This document shows positions 21,209-31,128 of a stretch of 64,000 bases of DNA, piece after piece. Both the position numbers and the translations under genes were made by a program. Within the stretch, counting starts at the first letter, position 1, and the number at the start of each line of letters is the position of its first letter. The stretch is taken from assembly GCA_035772405.1 (NCBI GenBank), contig JAYKKM010000156.1:1397501-1461500 (forward strand), in the 5' to 3' direction. Under the pieces are notes generated by a model, which saw only the letters and a list, made by a program, of their open reading frames with translations, was not told the origin of the DNA and made no database searches. This DNA comes from Chrysogorgia sp. JL179-B06. Lineage: Eukaryota > Cnidaria > Anthozoa > Scleralcyonacea > Chrysogorgiidae.

Positions 21209-21345
21209 ATGAACAACGAGAGCGAGTGTTTCACCGGGATATCCAAAACACGAGAAAATAATGGTGAAAACACGAGCGCGCAGCGCGAGTGTTTTTGTCC
21301 ATTGTTTTCGAGTGTTTGGATATCCCGGTGGGACACGAGCTCGAG
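21209..21345. repeat. Inverted repeat around a cgcgcagcgcg core
   Basis: Segments cgagtgtttcaccgggatat and gatatcccggtgggacacga face each other across an acgagcgcgcagcgcgagtg core. Remnant of a foldback. Related accggggtatccaaaca words recur at 21755-21772, so this and the next palindrome may belong to one element. Confidence 0.5.
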
Positions 21346-21661
21346 TTGTTTATATAGCTTCTGAAATGAATGGAGAGGTAAGAGAATGTTTTCGTTTGCT
21401 GATTTGAATAGAATTTCTAACAAAGGATATCGTAATTAGGAATTCTATTGAGATAACTGAAGTGGGTTTTCCACGATGAAATAGATAATGATAAATTAAA
21501 TAGTGGAGTTGAGATGATTGTGATGCATGGTAGAGGGTTTTGTTTCTGCGAGTATTAAACTGGACAAGTGTGTGTTTACTGGCTGTAACATTAGATTTGT
21601 GGTAGACGACAAAGAGTGAATAAAGGAATTTTGTGTGTGAATTTGTTTGCTGACTTGATTT

Positions 21662-21729
21662 TGCATACGTAATTAAGATATTTGATCCAAACACTAGTGT
21701 TTGGATCAAATATCTTAATTACGTATGCA
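21662..21729. repeat. 68-bp perfect palindrome
   Basis: Both halves read tgcatacgtaattaagatat followed by ttgatccaaacact, meeting at ctagtg with no spacer. A perfect dyad of this size can extrude as a cruciform. It may mark a head-to-head junction of an element whose other parts lie at 21209-21345 and 21755-21790. Confidence 0.7.
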
Positions 21730-22012
21730 GCTGAAATCTTTTGTCTGGCGGTGTTTGACCGGGGTATCCAAACAGCATCATGTGACCGAATGCTTACATG
21801 CTATTGGTTTAATTACTCATGAATTATTAATGAATTTTAGAACAATACTTCTCAAATGTATTAATAATTCATGATGAAAATTCAAAAGAAATCAATATTT
21901 AATGAGTATTTAGAAATAAGAGGAAGATTACGGCCACATTTCGCTAACTTTAACCTAGATTTTCTCTCAAAATATGGATTTATTTGAGAAGCAAGTTCTA
22001 ACACTCGTAATA

Positions 22013-22190
22013 GACCACTTTCACAATGGCACCCAAATTAAATATTATTTTATATTCATTTAAATTAGCCTTTCTGACCTCGTTCGTGTGTCGTAATTCC
22101 AAATAATCTTTGCTTTGTAACGAGGCCAGAAAGGCTAATTTACATGCATATAAAATAATATTTAGACTGGCCGCCATTATGAAAGTGGTC
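22013..22190. mobile_element. MITE with TA flanks
   Basis: The ends gaccactttcacaatggc and its near-complement gccattatgaaagtggtc are flanked by TA at 22011-22012 and 22191-22192. An inner pair contains attagcctttctg. This fits a Tc1/mariner-mobilised MITE. Confidence 0.75.
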
Positions 22191-22912
22191 TATTGTTCAT
22201 CCTCAGATGTCTAAATACGGAGAAACCGGTTAAAAAAACTCGGCTACGCCTCGTACTTAGGCTTGTCCGTATTTAGAAATCAGAGGAAGAACGCTTACTC
22301 GTATTAGAATTACTTCGCTGTTTTCCATCTAGCAACTTAAAAATAGGGGCGGATCTAGGGTACGTCAAGCACGGCAAGCGACGTACACAAAAATTATAAA
22401 CTAATTTATTCATGAATTAATTAGTTTAAAAACCTTTTAAACATGTTTTTAAAATTTGAAAAATAAATATTCAAACTTTAAAAATTTTACATAAATTTTG
22501 AAACTTTTGAAATTGTCAAAACTTTCATTTTTGCACGTATTTAGCGCGAAAGCGAGAAAAATGTAATGATTATTTGGCCCAGTCTCAGTCCTCAGCACGT
22601 CCTCAGCAGCCTCAGCAGTCTCAGCTGGAGGCAACTGGTCTACTTCATGTAGCCTGAACGAAATTGTTCATATGATAGAGGTTATAGTGGGATCTCAATC
22701 CACTCCATTTACAAATGTGGATAATTTGAGTACGTCAAAATGGCCGGTGTACGTCGGAATAGCGAGCACTGATTGGTTAAAGACAGCAAAGGGTAGTCAA
22801 AGGGGTAGTCGGGACGTCGGAAGCGACTATAACAAAGCTGCCTGAGCCAGCAGTGAACTATGGTAAACAGCAGTGAACTAAGGTAAAGGACCTTGAAAAC
22901 GAGAGGAAGAGC

Positions 22913-23866
22913 TTGATGACGGCTTTAAAGCTATTACAACATGACTCTGAGCATAGTCAAGCTAAAAATTGTCATGTAGAATCCTGGCAAAGAGTATCTA
23001 AGCCAGGTGAACAATTAAAAACAACGAAAAGATCAACGCCAACCGAATTTGCTTCCGGTATAGAAATAAATAATAGATTTCTAGTCCTGAGCGACAGCGA
23101 AGAGGACGTTAACCAAAAATCGTCCCTCCTTGCAACAGATGACACAGCTGTAAAAGATGACTCAAAGAAATTGAAAAAAACAAAACAAAAATAAAAAACA
23201 AAACAAAAAGGCTAAGAAATCGAATTTAGCAACGCAAACGTCTAACTCGACAATCGCCACTGCTACACTTGCAGATGACACGGTTGTTTCTGAGCCTATT
23301 CCTGTACACGAGACCACCTCTACTCAAACGACGAATCCTGGAAAGGAAAAGAAAAAGAAAACTGTTGTTATTGCAGGCGACTCTTTGGTTAAAAATATCA
23401 TTGGTGCGAAAATGAGTAGTGTTGATGCTGATCATTTCTTTGTTGTGAAGCCGTTCCCTGGAGCAACCATGGCAGATATGAAAGATTTTATCAAGCCTTT
23501 AACCAGGAGAATGCCAGATAAGCTCATTATACACGCAGGAACTAACGATCTAAGAAGTTCGTCCCCTGAGGTAATTGCGGACTCCATTGTGAAGCTCGTA
23601 ATCAAAATCAAGGAGGACTCTCCAGATACAAGCGTGGGTATCTCAGCACTGTTGGTAAGAAATGATATTAATGATCTCGCCGCTAAGGCAAAACAAGTCA
23701 ATAATATCCTAAGAGATTATTGTAATCAAAAGAGGGTGCCATTTTTAGGCAATGCCAACATTAACACTTCTCACTTAAACTCTAGGGGTCTTTCATTTAA
23801 ACAAACATGGTAGTGTAGCTCTCCAAGAAAATTTTATAGAATTTACTAATGATATTTCTTGACATA
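22913..23866 (+). pseudogene. LINE ORF1 with GDSL/SGNH esterase domain
   Basis: The N-terminal part is coiled-coil-like and polar (MTALKLLQHD...), then Lys-rich. The C-terminal half is an SGNH-esterase-type domain: VVIAGDSLVKNIIG (Ser block), IIHAGTNDLR (Asn block) and a closing HLN region. This ORF1 type is known from some CR1/L2 LINEs, where it is thought to act on lipids or in particle assembly. Frame breaks at about 23195 and 23793 interrupt it. After the last break the true ending (ENFIEFTNDIS, stop at 23866) can be recognised. Confidence 0.75.
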
Positions 23867-23871
23867 ATCTT

Positions 23872-26806
23872 TTGCCGTGTGAAGCTGCTGCAGTCTCCGA
23901 TGATCAGCAAAATCATTTTTCCAAAGAGTCTATTTCATTCATACCTACTATGCGGGGCTTCAAATTAGCCGCACTTAATGTGACAAGTCTAGTAAAGCAC
24001 ATCGACGAGCTAAGGGTTTTGCTTGTTGATAACCCAGTCGATGTATTAGCAATAAATGAGACAAGGCTTGATTCTACTATTAATGACAACGAGGTGCATA
24101 TATCTGGCTATGAAATCGTACGTCGCGATAGAAGCGTCAATGGTAGATTTGGTGGAGGTGTTTGTTTTTATGTTCGCCGTAATATTAATTTCTCACCACG
24201 CCTTGACCTGTCTATCGATCAGCTTGAAAATTTATGCATCGAAATTCGTAAACCTAGATCCAAGCCTTTTCTCATTGCGACTTGGTATAGACCACCAGAC
24301 TCGGCCGTTGACAAATTTAATTATTTTGAGACACTAGTAGGCAGACTTGATGCGGAAAGTGTTGAATATTATTTAATGGGTGACCTGAACTGCAATTTAG
24401 GGTCAACCGTATTAGATCGTAATTCAACTTTGTTGACTGGTATTACCGATCTTTATAGCTTAAATCAATTAATAAGCGAACCAACTCGTGTGACCAAGTC
24501 ATCTTCAACTTTAATTGACTTGATATTTACTAACACTCCTGACAAAATTGTTTGCTCCGGTGTCTCTCATATCGGTATTAGTGATCATAGCCTAACTTAT
24601 GCTTTTCGTAAACTTTCAACTGGTTTATTCACTAAAGGTCACTCTACAGTAACCTATCGGAAATTTAAGAATTTTTGATTCAGCCAGTTTTAGAAATGAT
24701 ATCTGTTTACAGAATTGGGATGATATAAAGGCGTACGAAAATCCAAATGATATGTGGCATGTTTGGAAGAACACATTTCACAGTGTTGTTGAAAGACATG
24801 CCCCCCTGTGTACAAAGCGTGTTAGGGCTTCTAAATCGCCTTGGATCACGCCTCAATTAAAACAACGTATGCACGAAAGGGATACTCTCAAGATAAAAGC
24901 GACTCGCTCTAATGATCCAAACGATTGGTTCGCCTTTAAGAGAACCCGCAATTCTGTAAACACTGAAATCAAACATACCAAAGAAATATATTATATGAAT
25001 GGTCTTCACGAAAATAAGAGCAATTCGAAGAAGACTTGGAATATTGTTAATGAAACTTACTTCAAGAAAAGTAAACAGCTCACACATAAAAGAAATCAAA
25101 TTGAACGGCTCTTCAATTAGTGGCTATCATGAATTATCTGAGGCGTTTAATGATCATTTCGCCAGTGTTGGGCCTAAGCTGGCTGACAAAATACCTTGCA
25201 ATGAAAACAGCCGTTCACATTTGGATTATCTTACATGTCACGAAACTAGAGCTAGTTTTCAACTGAAGGCAACAAGTTCGTCCACAGTCTTTTCTCTTTT
25301 ATCTAAGCTAAGTAAATCTAAAGCAACTGGCTTAGATAAGATATCTGCCAGGCTTCTTCGTGAATGTCCTGACTTGATTGCAGAATCCCTTTGTTTAATT
25401 TTTAACCGCTCCATTAACACGGGTATTTTTCCCGATGAATGGAAGTGTTCAAAAGTTATACCATTATTTAAACAAGGGGAACGTAAGGATCTCGATAATT
25501 ATCGGCCCATCTCAATTATTCCGGTCGTGGCGAAAATTTTTGAGAGGATAGTTTACGACCAAGTCCATGTTTTTCTTATCGATAATAAACTACTTTCCAA
25601 TTGTCAATCAGGGTTCCGAAGTCTTCACTCCACAGTCACTGCTCTTCTTGAGGCCACTAATGACTGGGCATATAATATTGATCGTGGCAATGTTAACGCT
25701 GTAGTCTTCTTAGACCTCAAGAAAGCGTTTGACACCGTGGATCATGGAATTCTGTTATCAAAATTAAATGTATATGGTATTGGAGGTGTTGTGAGCAATT
25801 GGTTTAAGTCTTACTTAAGTGACCGGAAACAAAAATGCTATGTGAATGGTTTTCTCTCACAGAAGCGTTCATTGTCCTGTGGTATCCCACAGGGAACTAT
25901 TTTAGGGCCACTATTATTTTTAATTTATATATAAATGACTTACCCAATTGTCTCGCACACTCCCAGCCACGTATGTATGCAGACGACACTCATTTAACAT
26001 TCGCAACAAATAATGTTCATGATATTAATCTGAACCTCAATCAAGACCTGGCAAACGTTAATGAATGGCTTATCGCAAACAAGCTTACTCTAAACCAATC
26101 AAAGACAGAATTCATGTTCATCGGGTCTAGGCAAAGAATATGTACGTTTCACTCATCACTATCTCTAGAAATTGATGGGATCCCAATTAATCAGGTTTCC
26201 CATACAAAGTCTCTTGGTGTACATATTGATGAGAATCTATCTTGGAACGTACATATTAATAAGCTATCTAAAAAGATTGCTTCAGGCATTGGATCTCTAA
26301 AACGTATAAGATCTTTTGTCCCTGATACGACGCTACAGCTTATTTTCAATTCGTTAGTTCAACCGCATTTTGATTACTGTTGCGTTGTTTGGGATAATTG
26401 CAACAAAACCCTCGCTGATAAACTTCAAAAATTACAAAATCGTGCAGCCAGGGTGTTAACATTTTCTAGTTATGACACTAATGGTGATTTTCTCCTTGAG
26501 AAACTTGGCTGGAGGAAACTTGACTCCCAGCGCAAGTTTCAAAAAGCTGTTATGGTCTACAAATCACTTAATGGGCTCGCTCCTAATTATTTGCGTCCCA
26601 TGTTCACAGACCGTAGCAGTGTAACGAATTATTCATTGAGAGACACCGAGGGCAAACTAGCTATTCCTAAGCCTCGTACTAACTACTTAAAAAATAGCTT
26701 TAGTTATAGTGGTACGGTGCTATGGAATAGCCTTCCTATCGAGTTGCGGAAGGCAGACACTCTGGGTGAATTTAAATCCGGCTGCAGTAGCTTCTTAACC
26801 TCTTAA
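23872..26806 (+). pseudogene. LINE ORF2: endonuclease and reverse transcriptase
   Basis: The endonuclease (23872-24678) has NETRLD, GGGVCFYV, MGDLNCN, STLIDLIFTN and GISDHSL. After frame changes at about 24678, 25090 and 25930 follow the linker, RT fingers (NYRPISIIPV), palm (FLDLKKAFDTVDH, CGIPQGTILGPLL), the catalytic MYADDTHL and the C-terminal block (WNSLPIELRK). All catalytic motifs are kept, so the copy is fairly young but inactivated by three frameshifts. Reverse transcription in this class is primed from nicked target DNA. Confidence 0.9.
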
Positions 26807-27002
26807 CCTTTTTATCGCACGGCACTCATGGAAAGCAGGTATTTTTAGCTTAGTATTATTAGGAATATTAGAATTGTAATGTTGTAATTTGAAATTTGTG
26901 AATGTATGTATTAGAACAATAATTTTGTAATTTAGGTAGTGCATGCAAAATCCTGATGAGTTTTTTACCGTGGTTAAATAAATTAGTAAATAATAATAAT
27001 GT

Positions 27003-27216
27003 TTCGATTATGGCGTCTACGGGTGTGGAAACGATGATTTCTTAAACACGATCTATTGCGATTTGAGAAAGAAACTCCAATCATGTGATTTTCTCGTGGG
27101 TCAAGAGTTTTCGACGCGTATTGGCAAGACATTGTACTGGGATTTTGACGCGGAGTCATATATTCCTCAGTGTGCAAAAGCTGTTTATGGAAAGAAACGT
27201 TGTATTGCTTTAAGGT
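27003..27216 (+). CDS. Unidentified exon-like open frame
   Basis: A frame with no stop runs from just after the LINE tail to a canonical donor (aaggtaagt at 27217). It encodes a well-composed protein segment: FDYGVYGCGNDDFL, RKKLQSCDFLVGQEF, GKTLYWDFDAESYI and QCAKAVYGKKRC. I do not recognise the family. It is on the opposite strand to PRC1. It could be an exon of the large transposon bracketed by 22346 and 30203, cut at its 5' side by the LINE. Confidence 0.45.
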
Positions 27217-27282
27217 AAGTGGAAACTATCTTAACCTTGAAAAGCGTAAATTATTTAAATTAGATAAGATAGGTGACGTATT

Positions 27283-27345
27283 AGCCTGTGCCCCAGACCA
27301 CACACGCTTCGTGTATGAAGCGTGTGTGGTCTGGGGCACAGGCTA
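27283..27345. mobile_element. 63-bp hairpin mini-MITE with 9-bp duplication
   Basis: The element is an almost perfect hairpin (tagcctgtgccccagacc and its complement, loop gtgtat). It is flanked by exact copies of gtgacgtat (27274-27282 and 27346-27354). Nine-base duplications are typical of Mutator-like transposases. The element has almost no interior. Confidence 0.8.
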
Positions 27346-27354
27346 GTGACGTAT

Positions 27355-28300
27355 ATGTTCGACTATATAGAGTATTTATGAATAATGCATCATATAATTA
27401 TTGAGATAATGAGATGTGTTTAGCCAACCATCGCCAATTTTTACAAAAGCACCAAATCACCAATCACACTTTGACTTCAATAATCTGATCAACAGCGTTA
27501 AATATTGAATTCCAATACCTCTACTCGAACAGTCTACTGTTTATTATTTTTCTTTAATATTCGATTGGTTTGGATTGTGTTTTGACTTTGTATCTGGCTT
27601 TTAAATATAGATCTCCTAGATTCTGGCTGTTCTGGGAATCAGCTTGTTAAAAAAGAAGCTATTTTAAACTGTTGTGATAACACATGATCTAGTTTCTTAT
27701 GTATTCTTGGTTTGGCTTCTGTTACAAACAGAAATATTTTTTGTTATTACCCTGACTGTGGGGAACAGAAATTTAAATCACTTTTTAATTGTAAAGTAGA
27801 ACCGTGTCCACCTTTGAGAGGTATGTCAGATGTACATATCCTATTTTGTTTTCAAGGCATTGTTGAATCAGGTAACGTATTTCAACCAAATCATTTTGCC
27901 CCTCATGTTTTATGCTGAGCCAACAGGAGGAGAAAAAAGGAAGTTTCACAAAAAATCTCCTCCAACCTGTCAAAGTCTAAAAAAAATTCCAGTGGAAATT
28001 TGGTTCAATCTGAAATTTATTTTCCTTTTATAACTACACCAGGCCCCAAACCTTGCCATACTATCATAAACACACCAATTGCTTTTGTTCCGTCGTCAGA
28101 ATTAAGTGGCAAAACAGCTGCTCCTTCTTCAACCAACTCACCTGCTCCTTCTGCAACCACTTCACCATCCACAAGTTCATTATCACTACCACCAAAATTA
28201 ATTTTATTCATGAGTATGATATTGCTACTTATAGACAGAAAGCCAAAGGTAAGACCGATTTGGAAATTGATGTTCTAATAAAAAATGTGTTCAATTATAA
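27355..28300. other. Unassigned AT-rich stretch
   Basis: Frames at 27712-27918, 27830-28033 and 28000-28278 are short and overlap in several phases. The interval 28080-28200 is rich in Ser/Thr/Pro codons and could be a remnant linker region. I see no family motif. Confidence 0.3.
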
Positions 28301-28302
28301 AA

Positions 28303-28605
28303 TATCCTACATGGTCTATTTTTGGTCTATTCATGGTCTATTCTCTTCTCAAAACTCTTTCTCTTTAGGCGAGTAACTGGCACCTCAAAACCAGACAGCT
28401 TGGGGTAGATAAGGGGTAGATAAGGGGTAGAATAAAGAAATAGATAGTTAATTTGACCAGGATGATGTAGAGAGTGAGCTCTCTATGTCCATGAAATGTC
28501 CTATTACTCCTACATGGTCTATTTTTCTCTTCTCATATCTCTTTCTCTTTAGGCGAGTATCTGGCGCCTCAAAACCAGACAGCTCAGGGTAGATAAGGGG
28601 TAAAC
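28303..28605. repeat. Imperfect tandem duplication, about 195-bp unit
   Basis: The block tcctacatggtctatttttg, tctctttaggcgagta, ggcacctcaaaaccagacag and gggtagataaggggta at 28303-28430 recurs with changes at 28500-28605. Each copy holds a consensus-like splice acceptor (ctttctctttag). A third trace of the first word is at about 28740. Confidence 0.6.
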
Positions 28606-29336
28606 TATTTGGTAGTTATATACAGTACATACATCAAGTGTCTTTCAGCTTGATAAGTTAAAGGAAAGCTAGCTTTTGCAAACTCAGAATTAATATGACC
28701 AAGATGATGTGACTGTGAGGCCCCCATGAAATGTCTTATATTATGGTCTATTTACTGTATTTCTTCTAATCAGAGAAGGAATTTGGCAGCTAAGGCTAGG
28801 TGTGGAGCCTTGGCTGCAGGGGCGGATTCAGATAGGTTTGATCGGTTTATATAAACCTGTCAGATTTTAAAAACCTGTTCTAGTTATATACTTAAGCTGT
28901 AATTTAGAAATTTCTTTATCATTTTATATCATTTCTGACTTTATCATTATCTTTTCAATTATAATTATAATTCGCCTTTTCAATATCCGGCGGTAATAAC
29001 AATTTGCGTCCAGAAACTCAGTGCAGGCTGGTGAAACACGATCTCTTATGAAAGATGACTCGCAAACCACTCGCAAATCACGCAAACCTATTGATGAAGG
29101 CCCACGAGTCACTGCAAACCGGTCAGTGTTGTCCCTGTGAGCGTACAAACCGGTCAAGATGCAATGTGATTGGTTGAATATCACAGCAAACCGCTCACAA
29201 ACCTGTCGGACGAGCAGTAGTCGAAGGAAGTTGGGGATGAATTGACACCGTTGCCAAGCGATTGCTAAACTTGCGAAACATTTCACGCACAGCTTTCTTT
29301 CATAAGGTTTTGTTTATTGCTCCTCCTTGGTAAGTT

Positions 29337-29615
29337 TTGTTTATACAGCGTCTGGTCGTCTTTAGTTATGGTTTGCTAGTAAATCGTAGTACTGTAGAGC
29401 TCTTTATTTATACTCTACGGCGAGTTATTGTTGATTGTTCGTCTTCGCCTTCGGTCATTCTCGACATCTCTGGAGATATCGAGAAAAATCCTGGTCGTGA
29501 TGGTGAGGATTTAGTGAGGACTGCACGCAAACGATCTGCAATTGCAATATCGCAAGTCAACGAAACCCCAAGCAAACGGATTGTATTGGCGGAAGAGAAT
29601 TGCAACGCTAAATGA
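29337..29615 (+). pseudogene. Short frame with degenerate 2A-like motif
   Basis: The 92-codon frame contains LDISGDIEKNPGRDG. 2A-like motifs in LINE and other transposon proteins end in NPGP, and ribosome skipping occurs before the last proline. Here that proline is arginine, so skipping should be lost. The remainder is polar and Arg-rich. It is probably the start of a transposon ORF whose body is gone. Confidence 0.45.
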
Positions 29616-29807
29616 CATTGGATTATATCGGTTTCCTAATGCACAAAATCTGTCTCATATTTATATACGACTTATGGCCAAAAGGGTTATTAAAGGATAG
29701 CGAGTTGGCAATCATGTCATCTTTATTCATACTCATAATACATAAAATTTAAAAAATAAAAAATTAGCCTGATCTATAGTTTGAAAGTTTACGCCCAGCC
29801 CAACGTA

Positions 29808-29831
29808 CCCCCCCCCCCCCCCCCCCCCCCC
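29808..29831. repeat. Poly-C tract of 24 bases
   Basis: An uninterrupted run of 24 C residues lies inside the hAT-like element. The run length is likely to be uncertain in sequencing. Confidence 0.95.
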
Positions 29832-30203
29832 AGATAGTACACTACAAGCAAGCAAGCAAATGCTGTATCCGCCCCTGGGCTGTCCATGTCTCATTCACTG
29901 CCCAACAGTGATTCATAGGCATGCTGATGAGCTCTGACAGAGCAAAACAGTCCAAAAACAAGCTCTCCAATAACGATTGAAAAAAGTGCAAAAGCATTTG
30001 TTTTTTTAAATAAATCGCAAAATCTGGCATAAAAACGTAAATTAGCACTGAAAGATTTTTCTAAAAAAATCTTGTCAGAATGCAGGAAATGCCATTTCAG
30101 AGCTAAATTTTAAAAAAATCCGGGGAGCATGCCCCCGTAATCCCCTAGATTGCGCCACTTCCGTGTTTTGACGTACACTAAAAAATTCCTAGATCCGCCC
30201 CTG

Positions 30204-30614
30204 GATAATGCACGACCATGGCATGACTAGTAACAACCGATTATAGGCGCAGATACTTGTACGCCTAGCGTACCTATTTCTTATTATTTTGCCTCACAAG
30301 ACACTACAGAGACACAGAAAAGTCATTTTCTATTTGTTTTATAAAATAACAAGTGTCTTACGAAAGAGGTAATCTAATACAAAATGAAAATGACGTAATT
30401 TCTTTGTTTTTTTATAAAAAGTGATGGAAACCCAAGGGACGTAATAAGAACACGAGAGACACGCAGGGAGAAACACGAGAGACACGCAGGGAGAAACACG
30501 AGCCGCCGCCGCGGCGAGTGATTTCCTAACTTCTCGAGAACTTTACGCAAGAGCCTGGTACGAATAAAGTGTATCGTATTTAAAAGAGAAAAGTTGACAA
30601 TTGATATTACAAAC
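30204..30614. other. Intron stretch with a 23-bp tandem repeat
   Basis: Two copies and part of a third of cacgagagacacgcagggag+aaa occupy 30451-30502. The rest is AT-rich intron immediately downstream of the PRC1 exon 30685-30615. No gene is seen. Confidence 0.5.
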
Positions 30615-30685
30615 CTAGATCCCTCGATAAACTTTTGGATATGTAGCATTTTCAACGCCTCCAACCGATTCACTTCTTCTTTGAG
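30615..30685 (-). CDS. PRC1: PRC1 exon, E-V-N-R-L-E block
   Basis: This 71-base exon (phase 0 in, phase 2 out) has acceptor atatcag and donor gtttgt. It encodes LKEEVNRLEALKMLHIQKFI, then EGS and the first two bases of Arg. Vertebrate PRC1 has LEVDRLEELKMQNMKKVIEAIR. It is the junction between rod and microtubule-binding domain and joins in phase with both neighbours. Confidence 0.9.
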
Positions 30686-31128
30686 CTGATATGAAACAAA
30701 ATGATAGTCATATTTTTTATTATTTCAACTTATCTCGCTCTGTTCTCGGAAAACGTTACCAACGTTTGCTCAACTGTACAGACCTTGATCCATGCAGCAG
30801 TGCTCGAATAACGGGGGATCAGCGGTCACTGAACGCTGATTTTCATGATTATTGATTTGATCGCCAGAAATCTGTCACGGCAGGTCAACATGACTGGTTA
30901 AATTATTTTGCTTAAATTATTTTTGTCAGTGAACTCCTTTTCTTTTACCTTGTAAACGTTGTTTATATCATTAATTTATGAACTAAAGTCAGTCAATGTC
31001 TTCAAACCCAAATTCGTTTCTGGCTCAAACGAAAGAGGAGATGGATAGAAGGTTTTTTGCAGATTATTTAATCGAGTAAAAATGAAAAACAAAGATTCTA
31101 CAAGCTCCCAAAGTTGGATATTTTGATT

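Larger units (their letters stand above)
22700..26998 (+). mobile_element. Near-full-length L2/CR1-like LINE
   Basis: This comprises the 5' region from about 22700, ORF1, ORF2 and a 3' UTR ending in an (aat)n tail at 26984-26998. The two ORFs are almost adjacent (stop of ORF1 at 23866, ORF2 frame from 23872). The exact 5' end and target duplication were not found. It lies in the PRC1 intron between exons 30685-30615 and 20598-20522, in opposite orientation to the gene. Confidence 0.8.
28817..29877. mobile_element. hAT-like non-autonomous element
   Basis: The termini caggggcggattcagatagg and tgtatccgcccctg are inverted and of hAT type. The interior includes a short plus-strand frame with a 2A-like motif and a run of 24 C residues (29808-29831). 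No exact 8-bp duplication is seen. Confidence 0.55.
22346..30203. mobile_element. Region bracketed by hAT-like ggggcggatctag ends
   Basis: The left end ggggcggatctagggtacgt and right end ctagatccgcccctg are inverted copies of a common hAT terminus. Gacgtaca/tgtacgtc words lie inside each end. The interval is 7.9 kb and contains a LINE, another hAT-like unit and unassigned DNA. It may be one large element swollen by insertions or two unrelated ends. No 8-bp duplication was found. Confidence 0.4.

Noticed and set aside
28924..29286. 120-codon minus-strand frame as a gene
   Set aside because: Lies inside a non-autonomous hAT-like element and has no motif.
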